From Sphingomonas sp. 8AM (GTDB lineage Bacteria > Pseudomonadota > Alphaproteobacteria > Sphingomonadales > Sphingomonadaceae), in the NCBI RefSeq assembly GCF_902506455.1, contig NZ_LR733844.1:3498759-3562758 (forward strand): a stretch of DNA of 64,000 bases, read 5' to 3'. Below are positions 54,844 through 64,000 of the stretch, piece by piece. The notes beneath the pieces are model-generated. The model had not been told where the DNA came from. It did no database searches and was given only the letters and a program-made list of their open reading frames with translations. A program made the position numbers and the translations under genes. Position 1 is the stretch's first letter; the number at the start of each line of letters is the position of its first letter.

Positions 54844-54969
54844 CGTCATTGCGAGCGTAGCGAAGCGATGACGAAAAGAGCTGTCGCCCCGGACCTGATC
54901 CGGGGCCCCGCTTCCTCACAACGCTCGCCCAAAAAGAAGCGGGATCCCGGATCAAGTCCGGGATGACGG
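54844..54969. repeat. Truncated family-A repeat followed by an intact family-C repeat
   Basis: 54844-54873 is a shortened family-A copy in which the left arm runs straight into GATGACG. 54883-54969 is family C (GCCCCGGACCTGATCCGGGG, CCCCGCTTC ... GAAGCGGGATCCCGG, ATCAAGTCCGGGATGACGG). Both lie between convergent stops. Confidence 0.88.
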
Positions 54970-54973
54970 TGAT

Positions 54974-55558
54974 CTAGTTGACCGGCGCGACCCAGCCCAG
55001 CGCCATCGGCGTGGGCGGCGCGCCGATCTTGCGCGCGACGCGGTCGAGCTGCTCGTCATAGCGGACACGGTCGATCACGTTGAGATGCGCCTGCTCGTTC
55101 ACCTCGCGCGGGACGGCCTTTTCGACATGGCGGAGGGTATGGCCGACATCGGTCGCGCGCAGGCGGCTGATCGCATCGCGCTCGCGCTGTTCGGCGGTGG
55201 TCGCGCGCAGCGTTGCGACGCGCCGCGCGAACCGCTCCTGCTGGCGACGGTCGATCCGCCAATGGCCCTTGTAGCGCGCCGCCTCCAGCCCGCTGCCGCG
55301 TAACGAGCGGTAGAGCGCGTCGCGGGAGATCATCCGCCCCTTCAGCCGCTGCGCCTGCTTGTCGGCCAGCAACGTCGTATCGACCTCCATGAAGCAGCCG
55401 GACAGATGCGCAAGTGCCTGCACGCGCTCGTCCATCCGCTGTTCGGGCAGGTCGACGCGGACCTTCTCGCGCGTACATTCCGCCGCAGCCGGCAAAGCGG
55501 CGAGCAGGGCACAGGCCGTGCCCAGCAGGGCAAGCGGACGGACGATCGGCGAGAACAT
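54974..55558 (-). CDS. Secreted STN-domain protein
   Basis: A 194-residue protein from ATG 55558 (GGGGGTG upstream); TTG 55579 is less likely. Signal peptide to AAAEC, then a secretin/TonB short N-terminal (STN) domain: VRVDLPEQRMDERVQALAHLSGCFMEVD ... LKGRMISRDALYRSLRGSGLEAARYKGHWRID. The Cys pair (Cys of AAAECT and LSGCF) may form a disulfide. The rest is helical, Arg/Glu-rich and ends with APPTPMALGWVAPVN. STN domains usually belong to secretins or TonB receptors; here one stands alone. Function unknown. Confidence 0.82.
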   Translation of the reverse strand: MFSPIVRPLALLGTACALLAALPAAAECTREKVRVDLPEQRMDERVQALAHLSGCFMEVDTTLLADKQAQRLKGRMISRDALYRSLRGSGLEAARYKGHWRIDRRQQERFARRVATLRATTAEQRERDAISRLRATDVGHTLRHVEKAVPREVNEQAHLNVIDRVRYDEQLDRVARKIGAPPTPMALGWVAPVN

Positions 55559-55603
55559 GGACGACACCCCCGGAGACAAGGAACATGGGTTAGCGTGCGG
55601 CGC

Positions 55604-56077
55604 TCAGCCCGGCAACGCCTCGCCTGCGCGACGCACGCCTTCCAGGGCGACTCCGAAGACGAGGTGCGAGGCGAGGCCGTAAGCGTTGCCCGGCACCTCC
55701 GCCTCGGGCCACGGTCCCCAGCCGGCGGCGGGGACCAGCACATCGTCGAGCAACAGCATCGTGGTCAGCCCGGTCGGCACCCCCCAGCCTCTGGCCAGAT
55801 CGGGCCATTGTCGCACCGCCAGCGCATAGCCGCCGCCGATCGCCGCACCCAGCGCGTAGTGCATCGCCGAGCCCGCGGCGTCACGATGCTTCTGCGTGAC
55901 CGGTCGGCCTTCCACCGCCTTGCTGAGCGTGTCGGCGGCCTTCACGGTCGCGGGATCGTCATTGCCGCCGTCCATCCCGAAGGCGGGCGCGGCGACGTCC
56001 TGAAAGCGGTCCATGACGAACGAGGCGGCCAATCCGGCGCCGACGCCGATCGAGGCAGTAGTGAACAACGAACGCAT
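55604..56077 (-). CDS. DUF1440-like membrane protein
   Basis: 157 residues from ATG 56077, behind GGGAG; ATG 56095 is the alternative. Hydrophobic stretches are SIGVGAGLAASFVMDRFQ, MHYALGAAIGGGYALAV and LASHLVFGVALEGVRRA, as in DUF1440 (YagU-like) inner-membrane proteins of unknown role. It lies between the STN gene and ccmH, same strand but with gaps of 50 bases, so operon membership is unclear. Confidence 0.75.
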   Translation of the reverse strand: MRSLFTTASIGVGAGLAASFVMDRFQDVAAPAFGMDGGNDDPATVKAADTLSKAVEGRPVTQKHRDAAGSAMHYALGAAIGGGYALAVRQWPDLARGWGVPTGLTTMLLLDDVLVPAAGWGPWPEAEVPGNAYGLASHLVFGVALEGVRRAGEALPG

Positions 56078-56130
56078 CACGATCTCCCGAACCATCGCGC
56101 GCTCAACGCACGATCACGCCGGGCGGCGCA

Positions 56131-56538
56131 TCACCGACGGCGGAAGGTCGCGCGTGCCAACCATGCACCGAGCGCGAGCAGCACCAGCGGCGCGAGCCAC
56201 AGTGGCAAGGTGGCGGCGCGCAGCGGCGGCGCGTAGCTGACATAATCGCCGTATCGCGCGATCAGCCACGTCCGCACCGCCTCGGGCGCTTCGCCGCGCG
56301 CGATCCTTTGCCGCACCAGCGCGCGCATCTCGCCGGCCATGTCGGCGTCCGAGTCGGCGATCGACTGCCCCTGGCAGACGACGCAGCGCAGCGTCTCCAT
56401 CAGCGCGCGCGCCTGCCGCTCCTGATCGGGGTCGCGCAATTGCGTATAGGCGAGCCGTGGCAGCGCGGTCTGCGCGGCGAGGGGCGCGGCGAGCAGCAAT
56501 GCGACGACCAGCATAGAGAGGGAGGGCAGCGCCCTCAT
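56131..56538 (-). CDS. ccmH: Cytochrome c maturation protein CcmH
   Basis: A 135-residue CcmH (CcmL type) with a signal peptide (ending LAAQ), redox motif LRCVVCQGQSIADSDADMA, and a C-terminal membrane helix (LPLWLAPLVLLALGAWLA). It reduces apocytochrome c thiols or hands them to CcmF for haem attachment, on the periplasmic side. Overlaps ccmG by four bases. Confidence 0.95.
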   Translation of the reverse strand: MRALPSLSMLVVALLLAAPLAAQTALPRLAYTQLRDPDQERQARALMETLRCVVCQGQSIADSDADMAGEMRALVRQRIARGEAPEAVRTWLIARYGDYVSYAPPLRAATLPLWLAPLVLLALGAWLARATFRRR

Positions 56539-57062
56539 TTCGCGTCGGCCAGCGCTTGCAGGAGATCGGGCACGTCCTCGGCGCGGATATCGCCGACGTG
56601 CTGCGCGCGGATCACGCCCTTGCCGTCGATCACGAACGTCTCGGGCACGCCGGACGAACCGAGCGCGAGCTGGACGCGGCTGTGCGCATCCGCACCGACG
56701 CGCGCATAGGGATCGCCGTTGCGGCGCAGGAAGGCCGAGACGTCGCCGGGCGTATCCTTGATCGCAATCGCATCGATCGGCACGCCGGCAGCCTTGAGCG
56801 TCAGCAATTGCGGAGCCTCCGCAACGCACGGCACGCACCAGCTCGCGAAGACGTTGAGCAGCCGCGGGCTGCCCTGTCTGAAGTCCGCGCTGGCGAGCCC
56901 CGGCTTGCCGGGCGCGATCGCGGGCAGGACGAAGTCGGGCAAAGGTCGCCCGACCAGCGCCGAGCGCACCGTGCGGTCGGCAGGCTGCCACAGCCCCCAG
57001 GCGATCACCGCGACGATGATGCCGAACGCGCAGAGCGGCAGCCAGACCAGCCAGCGCTTCAC
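56535..57062 (-). CDS. ccmG: Thiol:disulfide interchange protein CcmG/DsbE
   Basis: A 175-residue protein from GTG 57062: N-terminal anchor (WLVWLPLCAFGIIVAVIAWGLW) and a periplasmic thioredoxin domain with CxxC in FASWCVPCVAEAP, plus GVPETFVIDGKGVI with the cis-Pro. It keeps apocytochrome c and CcmH reduced. Its start overlaps ccmF by four bases. Confidence 0.95.
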   Translation of the reverse strand: MKRWLVWLPLCAFGIIVAVIAWGLWQPADRTVRSALVGRPLPDFVLPAIAPGKPGLASADFRQGSPRLLNVFASWCVPCVAEAPQLLTLKAAGVPIDAIAIKDTPGDVSAFLRRNGDPYARVGADAHSRVQLALGSSGVPETFVIDGKGVIRAQHVGDIRAEDVPDLLQALADAK

Positions 57063-58984
57063 GCGAACGCCTCGGCGCGCTGCTTCGTCCGCCACAGCCG
57101 GTATTGATGCCCGACCAGCGACAATGCGCCGCCGAACGCGATCATCGCCCCGCCCAGCCAGATCAGCGTCACGAACGGCTTCCACCACAAGCGCAGCTGC
57201 CAGCGCCCGTCGTCGCCCAGCGCACCGAGTACGGTGTAGAGCTGGCCGTTCCACATCGTCGCGATCGCGCTTTCGTTGGTGGTCGTCACCGGCGTCGTGA
57301 AATAGCGGACCTGCGGGCGCAGCACGAAGCGCGCGCCGCTCTCGTCGGTGATCGCCAGCCGCCCTTCGAGCGCGCTCCAATTGTCGCTGACCAGCGGACG
57401 CACGCCCTCAAGCCGGACGGTATAACCCGCGATCCGTGCCGGATCGCCGACGCCGACCGCGAGCAACGTCTCCTGCGTATAGGCGGTGCTGATCGCCATC
57501 CCCGCCAGCGCGACCGCGATCCCCAGATGCGCGATCACCATACCCCACAGATGCAGCGGCGCGCGCGCGAGATTGCGCCTGGCGAGCGGCGCGACGCTCG
57601 CCACCGCCAGCCCGGCGGCGAACGCGACCCCCGCCAGCGGCAACACGCCGATCGGCCCGCCGAGCAGGAACACGCCGACCCCGGCGAACAGCGCTGCGCC
57701 GATTGCGGGGAAGGAGCGCTGGATCAGCGCCTCGGCCTCGTCGCGCCGCCAGCGCAGCAGCGGCCCGACCGCCATCACCGCGACCAGCAGCAGCGCGATC
57801 GGCCCGGCGGTCGAATCGAAGAACGGCGGGCCGACCGACAGCTGGATGTCGAAAGCGCCGGCGATGATCGGATAGAAGGTGCCGATCAGCACGATCCCGA
57901 GGATCACCGTCAGCAGCAGGTTGTTCGCGACCAGCGAGCCTTCGCGGCTGAACGGCTCGAACAACTTGCCCTGCCGGACGGTGCCGACGCGCGCGCCGAA
58001 CAGCGCCAGCGCACCGCCGATGTAGAGCAGCAGCAGCACGAGGATGAAGCTCCCGCGGCGCGGATCGACCGCGAAGGCATGGACGCTGGTGAGGATGCCC
58101 GAGCGGACCAGGAAGGTGCCGATCATACTCATCGAGAAGGCGACCACCGCCAGCATCACCGTCCACGCGCGCAGGCCGTCGCGGGTGGCGAGCACCGTCA
58201 CCGAGTGGAGCAGCGCGGTCGCGGCAAGCCACGGCATCAGGCTGGCGTTCTCGACCGGGTCCCAGAACCACCAGCCGCCCCAGCCGAGTTCGTAATAGGC
58301 CCAGTAGCTGCCGGCGGTGATGCCGAGCGTCAGGAAGATCCACGCGCCGAGCACCCACGGCCGCATCGCGCGCGCGAACGCCGGGCCGACATCGCGGGTG
58401 ACGAGCGCGCCGACCGCGAACGAGAAAGCGACCGACAGCCCGACATAGCCGGCGTAGAGCGTCGGTGGGTGGAAGGCGAGGCCGGGGTCCTGCAGCAGCG
58501 GGTTGAGCCCTGCGCCATCGGCGGGCGTGGGATTGAGCCGCGCGAACGGGTTGGAAGCGAACAGCAGGAAGGCGTAGAAGCCGAGCGCGATCGCCGCCTG
58601 CGCCGCCAGCGTCGCGACGAGGGTGGGCTGCGCGAGGCGATGCTCGAACTTCGCGACCGCCGCCCCGGCGACGCCGAGGATCGTCACCCACAGCAGCATC
58701 GAGCCTTCGTGATTGCCCCACGCCCCCGCGAATTTGTAGAGCCACGGCTTCATCGAATGGCTGTTGGCGGCAACCAGCGCGACCGACAGGTCGGTGTCGA
58801 GGAACGCGCGGATCAGCGCCGCCAGCGCGACCGCGGCGAGCGCGCCCTGCACTATTGCGACCGCGCGGATCGCGCCGACCGCCTGCGGCATGTCGCGCCG
58901 CAGCGCGAGCACGCCGAGCAGCACCTGCAACGCGGCCAGCGCGGCGGCGAGCCACAGCGCGGCGAGGCCGGTCTCGGCGGTCAT
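57059..58984 (-). CDS. ccmF: Haem lyase subunit CcmF
   Basis: A 641-residue, about 15-helix membrane protein from ATG 58984. The WWD-type haem-handling motif is in YELGWGGWWFWDPVENASLMPW, and GAWGNHEGSMLLW is conserved in the family. It attaches haem to apocytochrome c with CcmH. The upstream genes of the usual operon (ccmE, ccmD) are not next to it; repeats and a small gene lie there instead. Confidence 0.96.
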   Translation of the reverse strand: MTAETGLAALWLAAALAALQVLLGVLALRRDMPQAVGAIRAVAIVQGALAAVALAALIRAFLDTDLSVALVAANSHSMKPWLYKFAGAWGNHEGSMLLWVTILGVAGAAVAKFEHRLAQPTLVATLAAQAAIALGFYAFLLFASNPFARLNPTPADGAGLNPLLQDPGLAFHPPTLYAGYVGLSVAFSFAVGALVTRDVGPAFARAMRPWVLGAWIFLTLGITAGSYWAYYELGWGGWWFWDPVENASLMPWLAATALLHSVTVLATRDGLRAWTVMLAVVAFSMSMIGTFLVRSGILTSVHAFAVDPRRGSFILVLLLLYIGGALALFGARVGTVRQGKLFEPFSREGSLVANNLLLTVILGIVLIGTFYPIIAGAFDIQLSVGPPFFDSTAGPIALLLVAVMAVGPLLRWRRDEAEALIQRSFPAIGAALFAGVGVFLLGGPIGVLPLAGVAFAAGLAVASVAPLARRNLARAPLHLWGMVIAHLGIAVALAGMAISTAYTQETLLAVGVGDPARIAGYTVRLEGVRPLVSDNWSALEGRLAITDESGARFVLRPQVRYFTTPVTTTNESAIATMWNGQLYTVLGALGDDGRWQLRLWWKPFVTLIWLGGAMIAFGGALSLVGHQYRLWRTKQRAEAFA

Positions 58985-59069
58985 GCGGAAAAATGCCGTT
59001 GAATCACCTGCCCGCCTTACGCCGGTTCGCGGGCGCGCGTCGAGACATTCGCCACTGTCGCCCACATAC

Positions 59070-59105
59070 CGTCATCCCGAATTCGATCCGGGATCCCGCT
59101 TCTTC
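59070..59105. repeat. Half element of palindromic family C
   Basis: CCGTCATCCCGAATTCGATC followed by CGGGATCCCGCTTCTT. It lies 86 bases upstream of the ccmF start, in a repeat cluster that fills 59070-59389. Confidence 0.65.
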
Positions 59106-59137
59106 ATCGGCGGTGAGACGGAGCGCTGCTCCTAGTC

Positions 59138-59214
59138 CGTCATTGCGAGCGCAGGGAAGCAACCCAGGACGTCCTGATCCGGCACTGGATTGCGTCGCTG
59201 CGCTCGCAATGACG
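59138..59214. repeat. Palindromic repeat, family A
   Basis: 77 bases, CGTCATTGCGAGCGCAGGG at the left and CTGCGCTCGCAATGACG at the right. It is the ninth recognisable copy in the window. Bases 59215-59295 hold no gene. Confidence 0.9.
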
Positions 59215-59295
59215 GGGTCGCCGGATGCAGGTCAGCGCAGCGAAGGAAGCGAAGTCCCGAATGAAGTTCGGGCGAAAGATAAGGACAGGCCCCTC

Positions 59296-59389
59296 CGTCT
59301 TTCCCGCGCAGGCGGGAATCCAGAACCTCCAGTGTGGCGGATCTTGCGAGGGCCTGCGCGTCTGAATCTCCGCCTTCGCGGGAATGACG
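59296..59389. repeat. Palindromic repeat, family B (second copy)
   Basis: 94 bases, CGTCTTTCCCGCGCAGGCGG at the left and CCGCCTTCGCGGGAATGACG at the right, equal in length to the copy at 22961. It ends 9 bases before the stop of the next gene. Confidence 0.85.
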
Positions 59390-59398
59390 CAAGAAGCC

Positions 59399-59656
59399 TC
59401 AAATCCGCCGGTGCTTCCCGCCGTAATGCTGGCCGATGTAATCCTTGATCCGCGCCATTTCGGTCGCGGCGGCGCGGGTCGCCTCGGCGCAGCACGGCAG
59501 CGGGTCGCGCTCTGCGGCGGAAGCGCGCATCGCGACGCGCTCGCACAGCGTCTCGACGTCGGCGCGCGACAGCACGTTCTTCTCGCGCAGCACGCACAAC
59601 AAGCTCTGAAGAATCACCAGGCTTTCTTCGCCTGCATGCGCGTCCGGGGTGACCAT
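59399..59656 (-). CDS. Small helical protein, unknown function
   Basis: 85 residues from ATG 59656 behind a strong GGAGAGGACGAGG site. It is mostly helical (EESLVILQSLLCVLREKNVLSRADVETLCERVAMRA) with several Cys, and ends with RIKDYIGQHYGGKHRR. I do not recognise the family; similar short proteins are common in sphingomonads. Confidence 0.8.
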   Translation of the reverse strand: MVTPDAHAGEESLVILQSLLCVLREKNVLSRADVETLCERVAMRASAAERDPLPCCAEATRAAATEMARIKDYIGQHYGGKHRRI

Positions 59657-59721
59657 GGCCTCGTCCTCTCCGTCGTTTTTCCACGACAGGGTACGCCGAT
59701 CACCACCGGACGCAAGGGGCC

Positions 59722-61287
59722 TTAGCGATCGGCGGTCGCCGGCGCCTCGCCTGCCAAACCGCCGCCCAGCGCGCGGTACAGCTCGATCAGGTTGTTGGCC
59801 TGCGTCAGCCGGGTCGTCACCAGCTGCTGCTGCGCCGAATAGGCGGTACGCTGGGCGTCCAGCGAGGTCAGGAACGAATCGACCCCGGCGCGATAGCGTG
59901 CGTCGGATAGCCGCGCCGCCACCGACGCCGCGTTCGCCCGCGCGCCCTGCGCCGACAGCTGCTCCCCGATCGTGCCACGCTGCGCGAGCGCATCGGCAAC
60001 CTCGCGGAAGGCGGTCTGGATCGCCTTTTCATAGGTCGCGACCGCCGCCTCGCGCGACGCCTTGGCATAGTCGAGGTTGCCGGCGTTGCGCCCGCCGTCG
60101 AACAGCGGCAGCTGCACCGACGGTGCGGCATTGTAGTTGAACGTCCCGCCGCCGAAGAGCCCCGACAGCGCCGAGGAGATCGTCCCGATCGTCGCGGTCA
60201 GCGAGATGCGCGGGAAGAACGCCGCACGCGCTGCGCCGATATTGGCGTTCTGCGCGATCAGCTGATGCTCGGCCTGCAACACATCGGGCCGCCGCAGCAG
60301 CACCGCCGACGACACGTCGCCGGGCAGCGCGTCACGCGTGAAAGCGACGGTGCCGATTGAAGCAGGCAGTTGCTCCGCGGCGATGGTGGTGCCCGCCAGC
60401 AGGTTGAGCGCATTCTGGTCGCGCGCGACCTGCGCGGTCAGCGTCGCGATGTCGTTGCGCGCCGCCTGATAGTTGGTCTCGGCCTGCCGCGCCTCCAACT
60501 CGGAGGCGACCCCGATGCGGAACTGCGCGCTGGTGAGACGAACCGTTTCCTCGAAGGTCTTGAGCGTCTCGCGGCTGAGCCGGAGCTGCTCCTGATCGGC
60601 GGCGAGCTGCAGCCATGCGCTCGCCACTTCGGCGATCAGGCTGATCCGCGTACTGCGCTGCGCTTCCTCGGTCGCGAAATATTGCTCGAGCGCGGCACGG
60701 TTGAGGTTGCGGACGCGCCCGAACAGGTCGAGCTCGAATGCCGAGAAGCCGACGTTCGCCGAGTAGAACTGGATGTTCGACGAGCTTTCGCCGACCGCCC
60801 CTCCGGCTGCTGCGCCCGTGCCGCCGCCGGTGCTGCCAGTACCAGTGCCGGTGCCGACCCCTGCGCCGGTGCCCGTACCCGTACCCGTCCCGGTGCCACC
60901 ACCGGCGCCGCCGCCGGCCGCGCCGATCGCGCCAAACAGATTGTTGGTATAGGTCGCCGAGCCGGTGACGCCGGTGGTCGGCACGATTGCCGACCGCTGG
61001 ACGCGATATTGCGCGCGTGCCTGCAACACATTGGCCGCCGCGACGCGCAGGTCGCGGTTGTTGGCGAGCGACGTCTCGATCACCTGCCGCAGCCGGGGGT
61101 CGAGGAAGAAGTCGCGCCAGCCGATCTGCGTCACGTCGGGCGCGTCGCTGGCGGCGCGCGGGTACACGCCACCCTTCGGCAGGGCGAGCGGCACCGCGCC
61201 GGTCGGGCGTTCGTATTTGGGTGCCATGTTGCACCCGGCGAGCGCGCTGGTCAGCGCCAGCGCGGCGAGGATTGAACTACTCTTCAC
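59722..61287 (-). CDS. OprM/NodT-family outer-membrane efflux lipoprotein
   Basis: A 521-residue outer-membrane factor from GTG 61287, with AGGGGG upstream. The lipoprotein signal ends LAGC (Cys19), followed by NMAPKYERP and two coiled repeats (VIETSLANNRDLRVAAANVLQARAQY; LLRRPDVLQAEHQLIAQNANIGAARAAFFP). Residues 122-164 are a Gly/Thr-only low-complexity insert where relatives have a short loop. It follows the RND pump gene by one base, so it is the channel of that tripartite pump. Confidence 0.94.
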   Translation of the reverse strand: MKSSSILAALALTSALAGCNMAPKYERPTGAVPLALPKGGVYPRAASDAPDVTQIGWRDFFLDPRLRQVIETSLANNRDLRVAAANVLQARAQYRVQRSAIVPTTGVTGSATYTNNLFGAIGAAGGGAGGGTGTGTGTGTGAGVGTGTGTGSTGGGTGAAAGGAVGESSSNIQFYSANVGFSAFELDLFGRVRNLNRAALEQYFATEEAQRSTRISLIAEVASAWLQLAADQEQLRLSRETLKTFEETVRLTSAQFRIGVASELEARQAETNYQAARNDIATLTAQVARDQNALNLLAGTTIAAEQLPASIGTVAFTRDALPGDVSSAVLLRRPDVLQAEHQLIAQNANIGAARAAFFPRISLTATIGTISSALSGLFGGGTFNYNAAPSVQLPLFDGGRNAGNLDYAKASREAAVATYEKAIQTAFREVADALAQRGTIGEQLSAQGARANAASVAARLSDARYRAGVDSFLTSLDAQRTAYSAQQQLVTTRLTQANNLIELYRALGGGLAGEAPATADR

Positions 61288-61288
61288 G

Positions 61289-64000
61289 TCAGGCCCCCTG
61301 ATGGGCGGTGTCGCCCGTGGGATGATCGTCATGGGCGGGCGCGTCGTCGTGCGGCTTCTTCTCGTCCTTGCCGTGCCCGAACAGGCGCAGCACGACGACG
61401 AAGAACATCGGCACGAAGAAGATCGCCAGCACCGTCGCGGACAACATGCCCCCGACCACGGCGCGGCCGATCGCATTCTGGCCACCCGCACCCGCGCCGG
61501 TCGAGATCGCGAGCGGCATCACGCCGAACACGAAGGCGAGGCTGGTCATCAGGATCGGACGCAGGCGCAGCTTGGCCGCTTCCACCGCCGCGTCGAAGGC
61601 GCTCATCCCCTCGGCGATCCGCTCTTCGGCGAATTCGACGATCAGGATCGCGTTCTTGGCGGACACGCCGATCGTGGTGATGAGCCCAACCTGCAGGTAG
61701 ATGTCCTTGTTCAGCCCGGTCAGCCACGCCGCGAGCACCGCACCGATGATGCCGAGCGGCACGACCAGCAGCACCGAGATCGGCACCGACCAGCTTTCGT
61801 AGAGCGCCGCGAGGCAGAGGAAGACGATCAGCAGCGACAGCCCGTAGAGCGCCGGCGCCTGCCCGCCCGACAGCCGTTCCTCATAGGAAAGGCCGGTCCA
61901 TTCCAGCGTCGTGCCCGGAGGCAGCTTGGCGTGAATCTCCTGCAACGCGTCCATCGCGACGCCGGTGCTCTGCCCCGGTCCCGGCGAGCCCTGCAGCTGC
62001 ATCGCCGGCTGCCCGTTGTAACGGGTTAGCGAGACGGGGGCATTGGCCCATTCGAGCGTCGAGAAGGCGGTGAACGGCGCCATCTGCCCGTTCGCGCCGC
62101 GGACGTACAGCTCACCGACATTCTCGGGCGACATGCGATACGGCGCGTCGTTCTGGACATAGACGCGCTTCACGCGACCGCGATCGATGAAGTCGTTGAT
62201 GTAGCCGCCGCCCCAGGCGGTCGCGATCGTCGAATTGACCGCCGACAGATCGAGGCCGAGCGCACGCGCCTTGTCCTCGTCGATCTTGACCTTGAGCTGC
62301 GGTGCGTCCTCGAGGCTGAGCGGGCGGACCTGAGCCAGCCGCGGATCCTGCGCGGCCATGCCGAGCATCATGTTGCGCGCCTGCACCAGCTTTTCGTGCC
62401 CGATGCCGCCCGTATCCACCAGCTGCACGTCGAAGCCGGTGGCATTGCCCAGCTCCTGCACCGCCGGCGGGATCAGCGCGAAGATCAGCCCGTCCTTATA
62501 TTGCGAGAGCGCCCCCATCGCACGGCCGACGATCGCCTGTGCACGATTGTCGCCGCCCGACCGGTCTTCCCACGGCTTCAGGTTGACGAAGACGAGGCCG
62601 GTGTTCTGGCCCTGACCCGCGAAGCTGAAACCGTTGATCGTGAAGACGCCCTGGACGTTCTTGCCCTCCTGTTTCAGGAAGTGTTCGCGGGTGAGCGCCA
62701 ACCCCTTTTCGGTGCGTGCAGTGCTCGCACCCGCCGGCCCCTGAACCAAAGCGAGGACGAAGCCCTGGTCCTCGTCCGGCAGGAAGCCCGAAGGCAGCCG
62801 GATGAAGATCAGCGCCATGCCCGCGACGATCAGCAGATAGACGAACAGCGAGCGCTTCCAGTGGCGCGCAGTGCTCTTCACCCCGCCCTCGTAGCGATGC
62901 TGCGCACGATCGAACTTGTCGTTGAACCAGCGGAAGAAGCGCGCCAGCGGGCCGGTGCCTTCCTGCTTGTTCGGGTCGTGCGGCTTGAGGATCGTCGCGC
63001 AGAGCGCCGGTGTCAGGATCAACGCGACCAGCACCGAGAGCACCATCGCCGAGACGATCGTGATCGAGAACTGGCGATAGATCACGCCGGTCGACCCGCC
63101 GAAGAACGCCATCGGCAGGAACACCGCCGACAGCACGAGGCCGATGCCGACCAGCGCGCTGCTGATCTCGTCCATCGACTTGCGCGCGGCTTCCTTCGGG
63201 CTGAGATGCTCGGTGACGATCAGGCGCTCGACGTTCTCGACGACGACGATTGCGTCGTCGACGAGCAGGCCGATCGCCAACACCATGCCGAACAAAGTCA
63301 GCGTGTTGATCGTATAGCCGGCCAACGCCATCACCGCGAAGGTGCCGAGCAGCACGACCGGCACTGCGATCGTCGGGATCAGCGTCGCGCGCCAGTTCTG
63401 GAGGAACAGGAACATGACGAGGAAGACGAGCACCACCGCCTCGATCAGCGTGTGGATCACCTGTTCCACCGACAGCCGCACGAACGGCGTGATGTCGTAG
63501 GGATAGATGACCTTCACGTCGGGCGGCAGCGTCTTGCCGATGTCCGCCACGCGCGCCTTGAGCAGGTCGACGGTATCGAGTGCGTTAGCGCCCGCCGCCA
63601 GCCTTACGCCGAAACCCGATGCCGGCTTGCCGTTATACTGCACGTCGAAGCCGTAATTCTCGGCGCCGATCTCGATCCGCGCGACGTCGCGCAGGCGAAC
63701 CACCGACCCGTCCGTCCCGGTCTTCAACCGGATGTTGCCGAACTGCTCGGGGGTCTGGAGCCGCGACTGCACTGAGACGGTCGCGTTGAGCATCTGCTCC
63801 TTGGGCGCCGGTTGCGCACCAATCTGACCGGCGGAAACCTGCGCGTTCTGCGCCTGCACCGCGGAGGTAACATCGGCGACGGTCAGCGCGTAATTGTTGA
63901 GCTTGAGCGGATCGAGCCAGATACGCATCGCATATTGCGATCCGAACACCTGAAGCTCGCCGACGCCGTTGATGCGGCTGACGGGATCCTGGAACTTCGA
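61289..64000 (-). CDS. RND multidrug efflux permease, HAE1 family (5' end beyond the window)
   Basis: The last 903 residues of an AcrB/MexB-type proton-driven inner-membrane pump are in the window; the frame is open to base 64000. Visible: [31 protein letters not shown] of the porter domain, the TM4 acidic pair in [35 protein letters not shown], and the second repeat ending [22 protein letters not shown] only in other frames. It works with a periplasmic adaptor (presumably upstream, outside the window) and the outer-membrane factor downstream. The C-terminus is His/Asp-rich. Confidence 0.95.
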   Translation of the reverse strand, partial: SKFQDPVSRINGVGELQVFGSQYAMRIWLDPLKLNNYALTVADVTSAVQAQNAQVSAGQIGAQPAPKEQMLNATVSVQSRLQTPEQFGNIRLKTGTDGSVVRLRDVARIEIGAENYGFDVQYNGKPASGFGVRLAAGANALDTVDLLKARVADIGKTLPPDVKVIYPYDITPFVRLSVEQVIHTLIEAVVLVFLVMFLFLQNWRATLIPTIAVPVVLLGTFAVMALAGYTINTLTLFGMVLAIGLLVDDAIVVVENVERLIVTEHLSPKEAARKSMDEISSALVGIGLVLSAVFLPMAFFGGSTGVIYRQFSITIVSAMVLSVLVALILTPALCATILKPHDPNKQEGTGPLARFFRWFNDKFDRAQHRYEGGVKSTARHWKRSLFVYLLIVAGMALIFIRLPSGFLPDEDQGFVLALVQGPAGASTARTEKGLALTREHFLKQEGKNVQGVFTINGFSFAGQGQNTGLVFVNLKPWEDRSGGDNRAQAIVGRAMGALSQYKDGLIFALIPPAVQELGNATGFDVQLVDTGGIGHEKLVQARNMMLGMAAQDPRLAQVRPLSLEDAPQLKVKIDEDKARALGLDLSAVNSTIATAWGGGYINDFIDRGRVKRVYVQNDAPYRMSPENVGELYVRGANGQMAPFTAFSTLEWANAPVSLTRYNGQPAMQLQGSPGPGQSTGVAMDALQEIHAKLPPGTTLEWTGLSYEERLSGGQAPALYGLSLLIVFLCLAALYESWSVPISVLLVVPLGIIGAVLAAWLTGLNKDIYLQVGLITTIGVSAKNAILIVEFAEERIAEGMSAFDAAVEAAKLRLRPILMTSLAFVFGVMPLAISTGAGAGGQNAIGRAVVGGMLSATVLAIFFVPMFFVVVLRLFGHGKDEKKPHDDAPAHDDHPTGDTAHQGA

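Noticed and set aside
58985..59398. Missing ccmE/ccmD upstream of ccmF hidden in the gap
   Set aside because: The stretch holds only repeats (families A, B and C) and no ORF with a CcmE or CcmD pattern.

Overview
The window looks like a chromosomal segment of a GC-rich alphaproteobacterium of the Sphingomonadaceae, most likely Sphingomonas or a close relative. The reasons are the gene families and their order (rpiB-glyA-nrdR-trmJ, a PccR-type regulator facing pccB, a PhoK-like phosphatase, tamA-tamB, ccmF-ccmG-ccmH), the frequent GTG and TTG starts, and many palindromic repeats of the kind that translate as VIARSEATKQS / LLRYARND. No rRNA, tRNA, CRISPR array or replication origin was seen.

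Layout. 0-5.6 kb: a minus-strand one-carbon and housekeeping operon (rpiB, glyA, a small membrane protein, nrdR, and a GIY-YIG-TrmJ fusion), a lipoprotein, a CitE-like lyase and an FMN reductase. 5.7-7.9 kb: a class A penicillin-binding protein. 8.2-15.3 kb: a glycan-degradation locus (GH30, GH43, GH31 and a beta-galactosidase-like protein) that fits attack on galactan or arabinogalactan side chains. 15.3-17.5 kb: an accessory pocket with a PD-(D/E)xK-like protein, a HEPN-like protein, broken ORFs and the stub of an IS5-type transposase. 17.4-19 kb: an outer-membrane efflux lipoprotein whose C-terminus runs into the IS stub. 19-30.2 kb: the propionyl-CoA to succinyl-CoA pathway (pccA, pccB, mce, methylmalonyl-CoA mutase, an enoyl-CoA hydratase, regulator pccR), with bioB and a DUF4160/DUF2442 pair inside it. 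30.2-38.4 kb: a chemoreceptor, an amidohydrolase, a DUF3298-type protein, threonine deaminase, the Bpt aminoacyltransferase and threonine aldolase behind a structured leader. 38.6-42 kb: the conserved transglutaminase-like / alpha-E / ATP-grasp cluster. 42.1-64 kb: DsbD, a PhoK-like phosphatase, a DUF4142 protein, a DASS-family transporter, TamA/TamB, CcmF-CcmG-CcmH and the end of an RND efflux operon cut off by the window edge.

Genes working together: PccA and PccB need biotin, and biotin synthase sits in the same block. PccB/PccA, Mce and the mutase convert propionyl-CoA to succinyl-CoA, and PccR is placed to control the block. The glycosidases share a compact locus with a candidate operator between two divergent genes. 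TamA and TamB form an envelope assembly module; CcmF, CcmG and CcmH mature c-type cytochromes.

The most unusual theme is palindromic repeats that have entered genes. One family-A element lies in frame inside the biotin carboxylase domain of pccA, one family-B element forms the 5' end of a secreted-protein gene, and a palindrome forms the linker of the GIY-YIG-TrmJ fusion. A free-standing GIY-YIG gene is bracketed by two family-A elements. Other points of note are a riboswitch-like leader before threonine aldolase and a transglutaminase homologue that lacks the catalytic cysteine. All calls come from reading the sequence; no database search was run.
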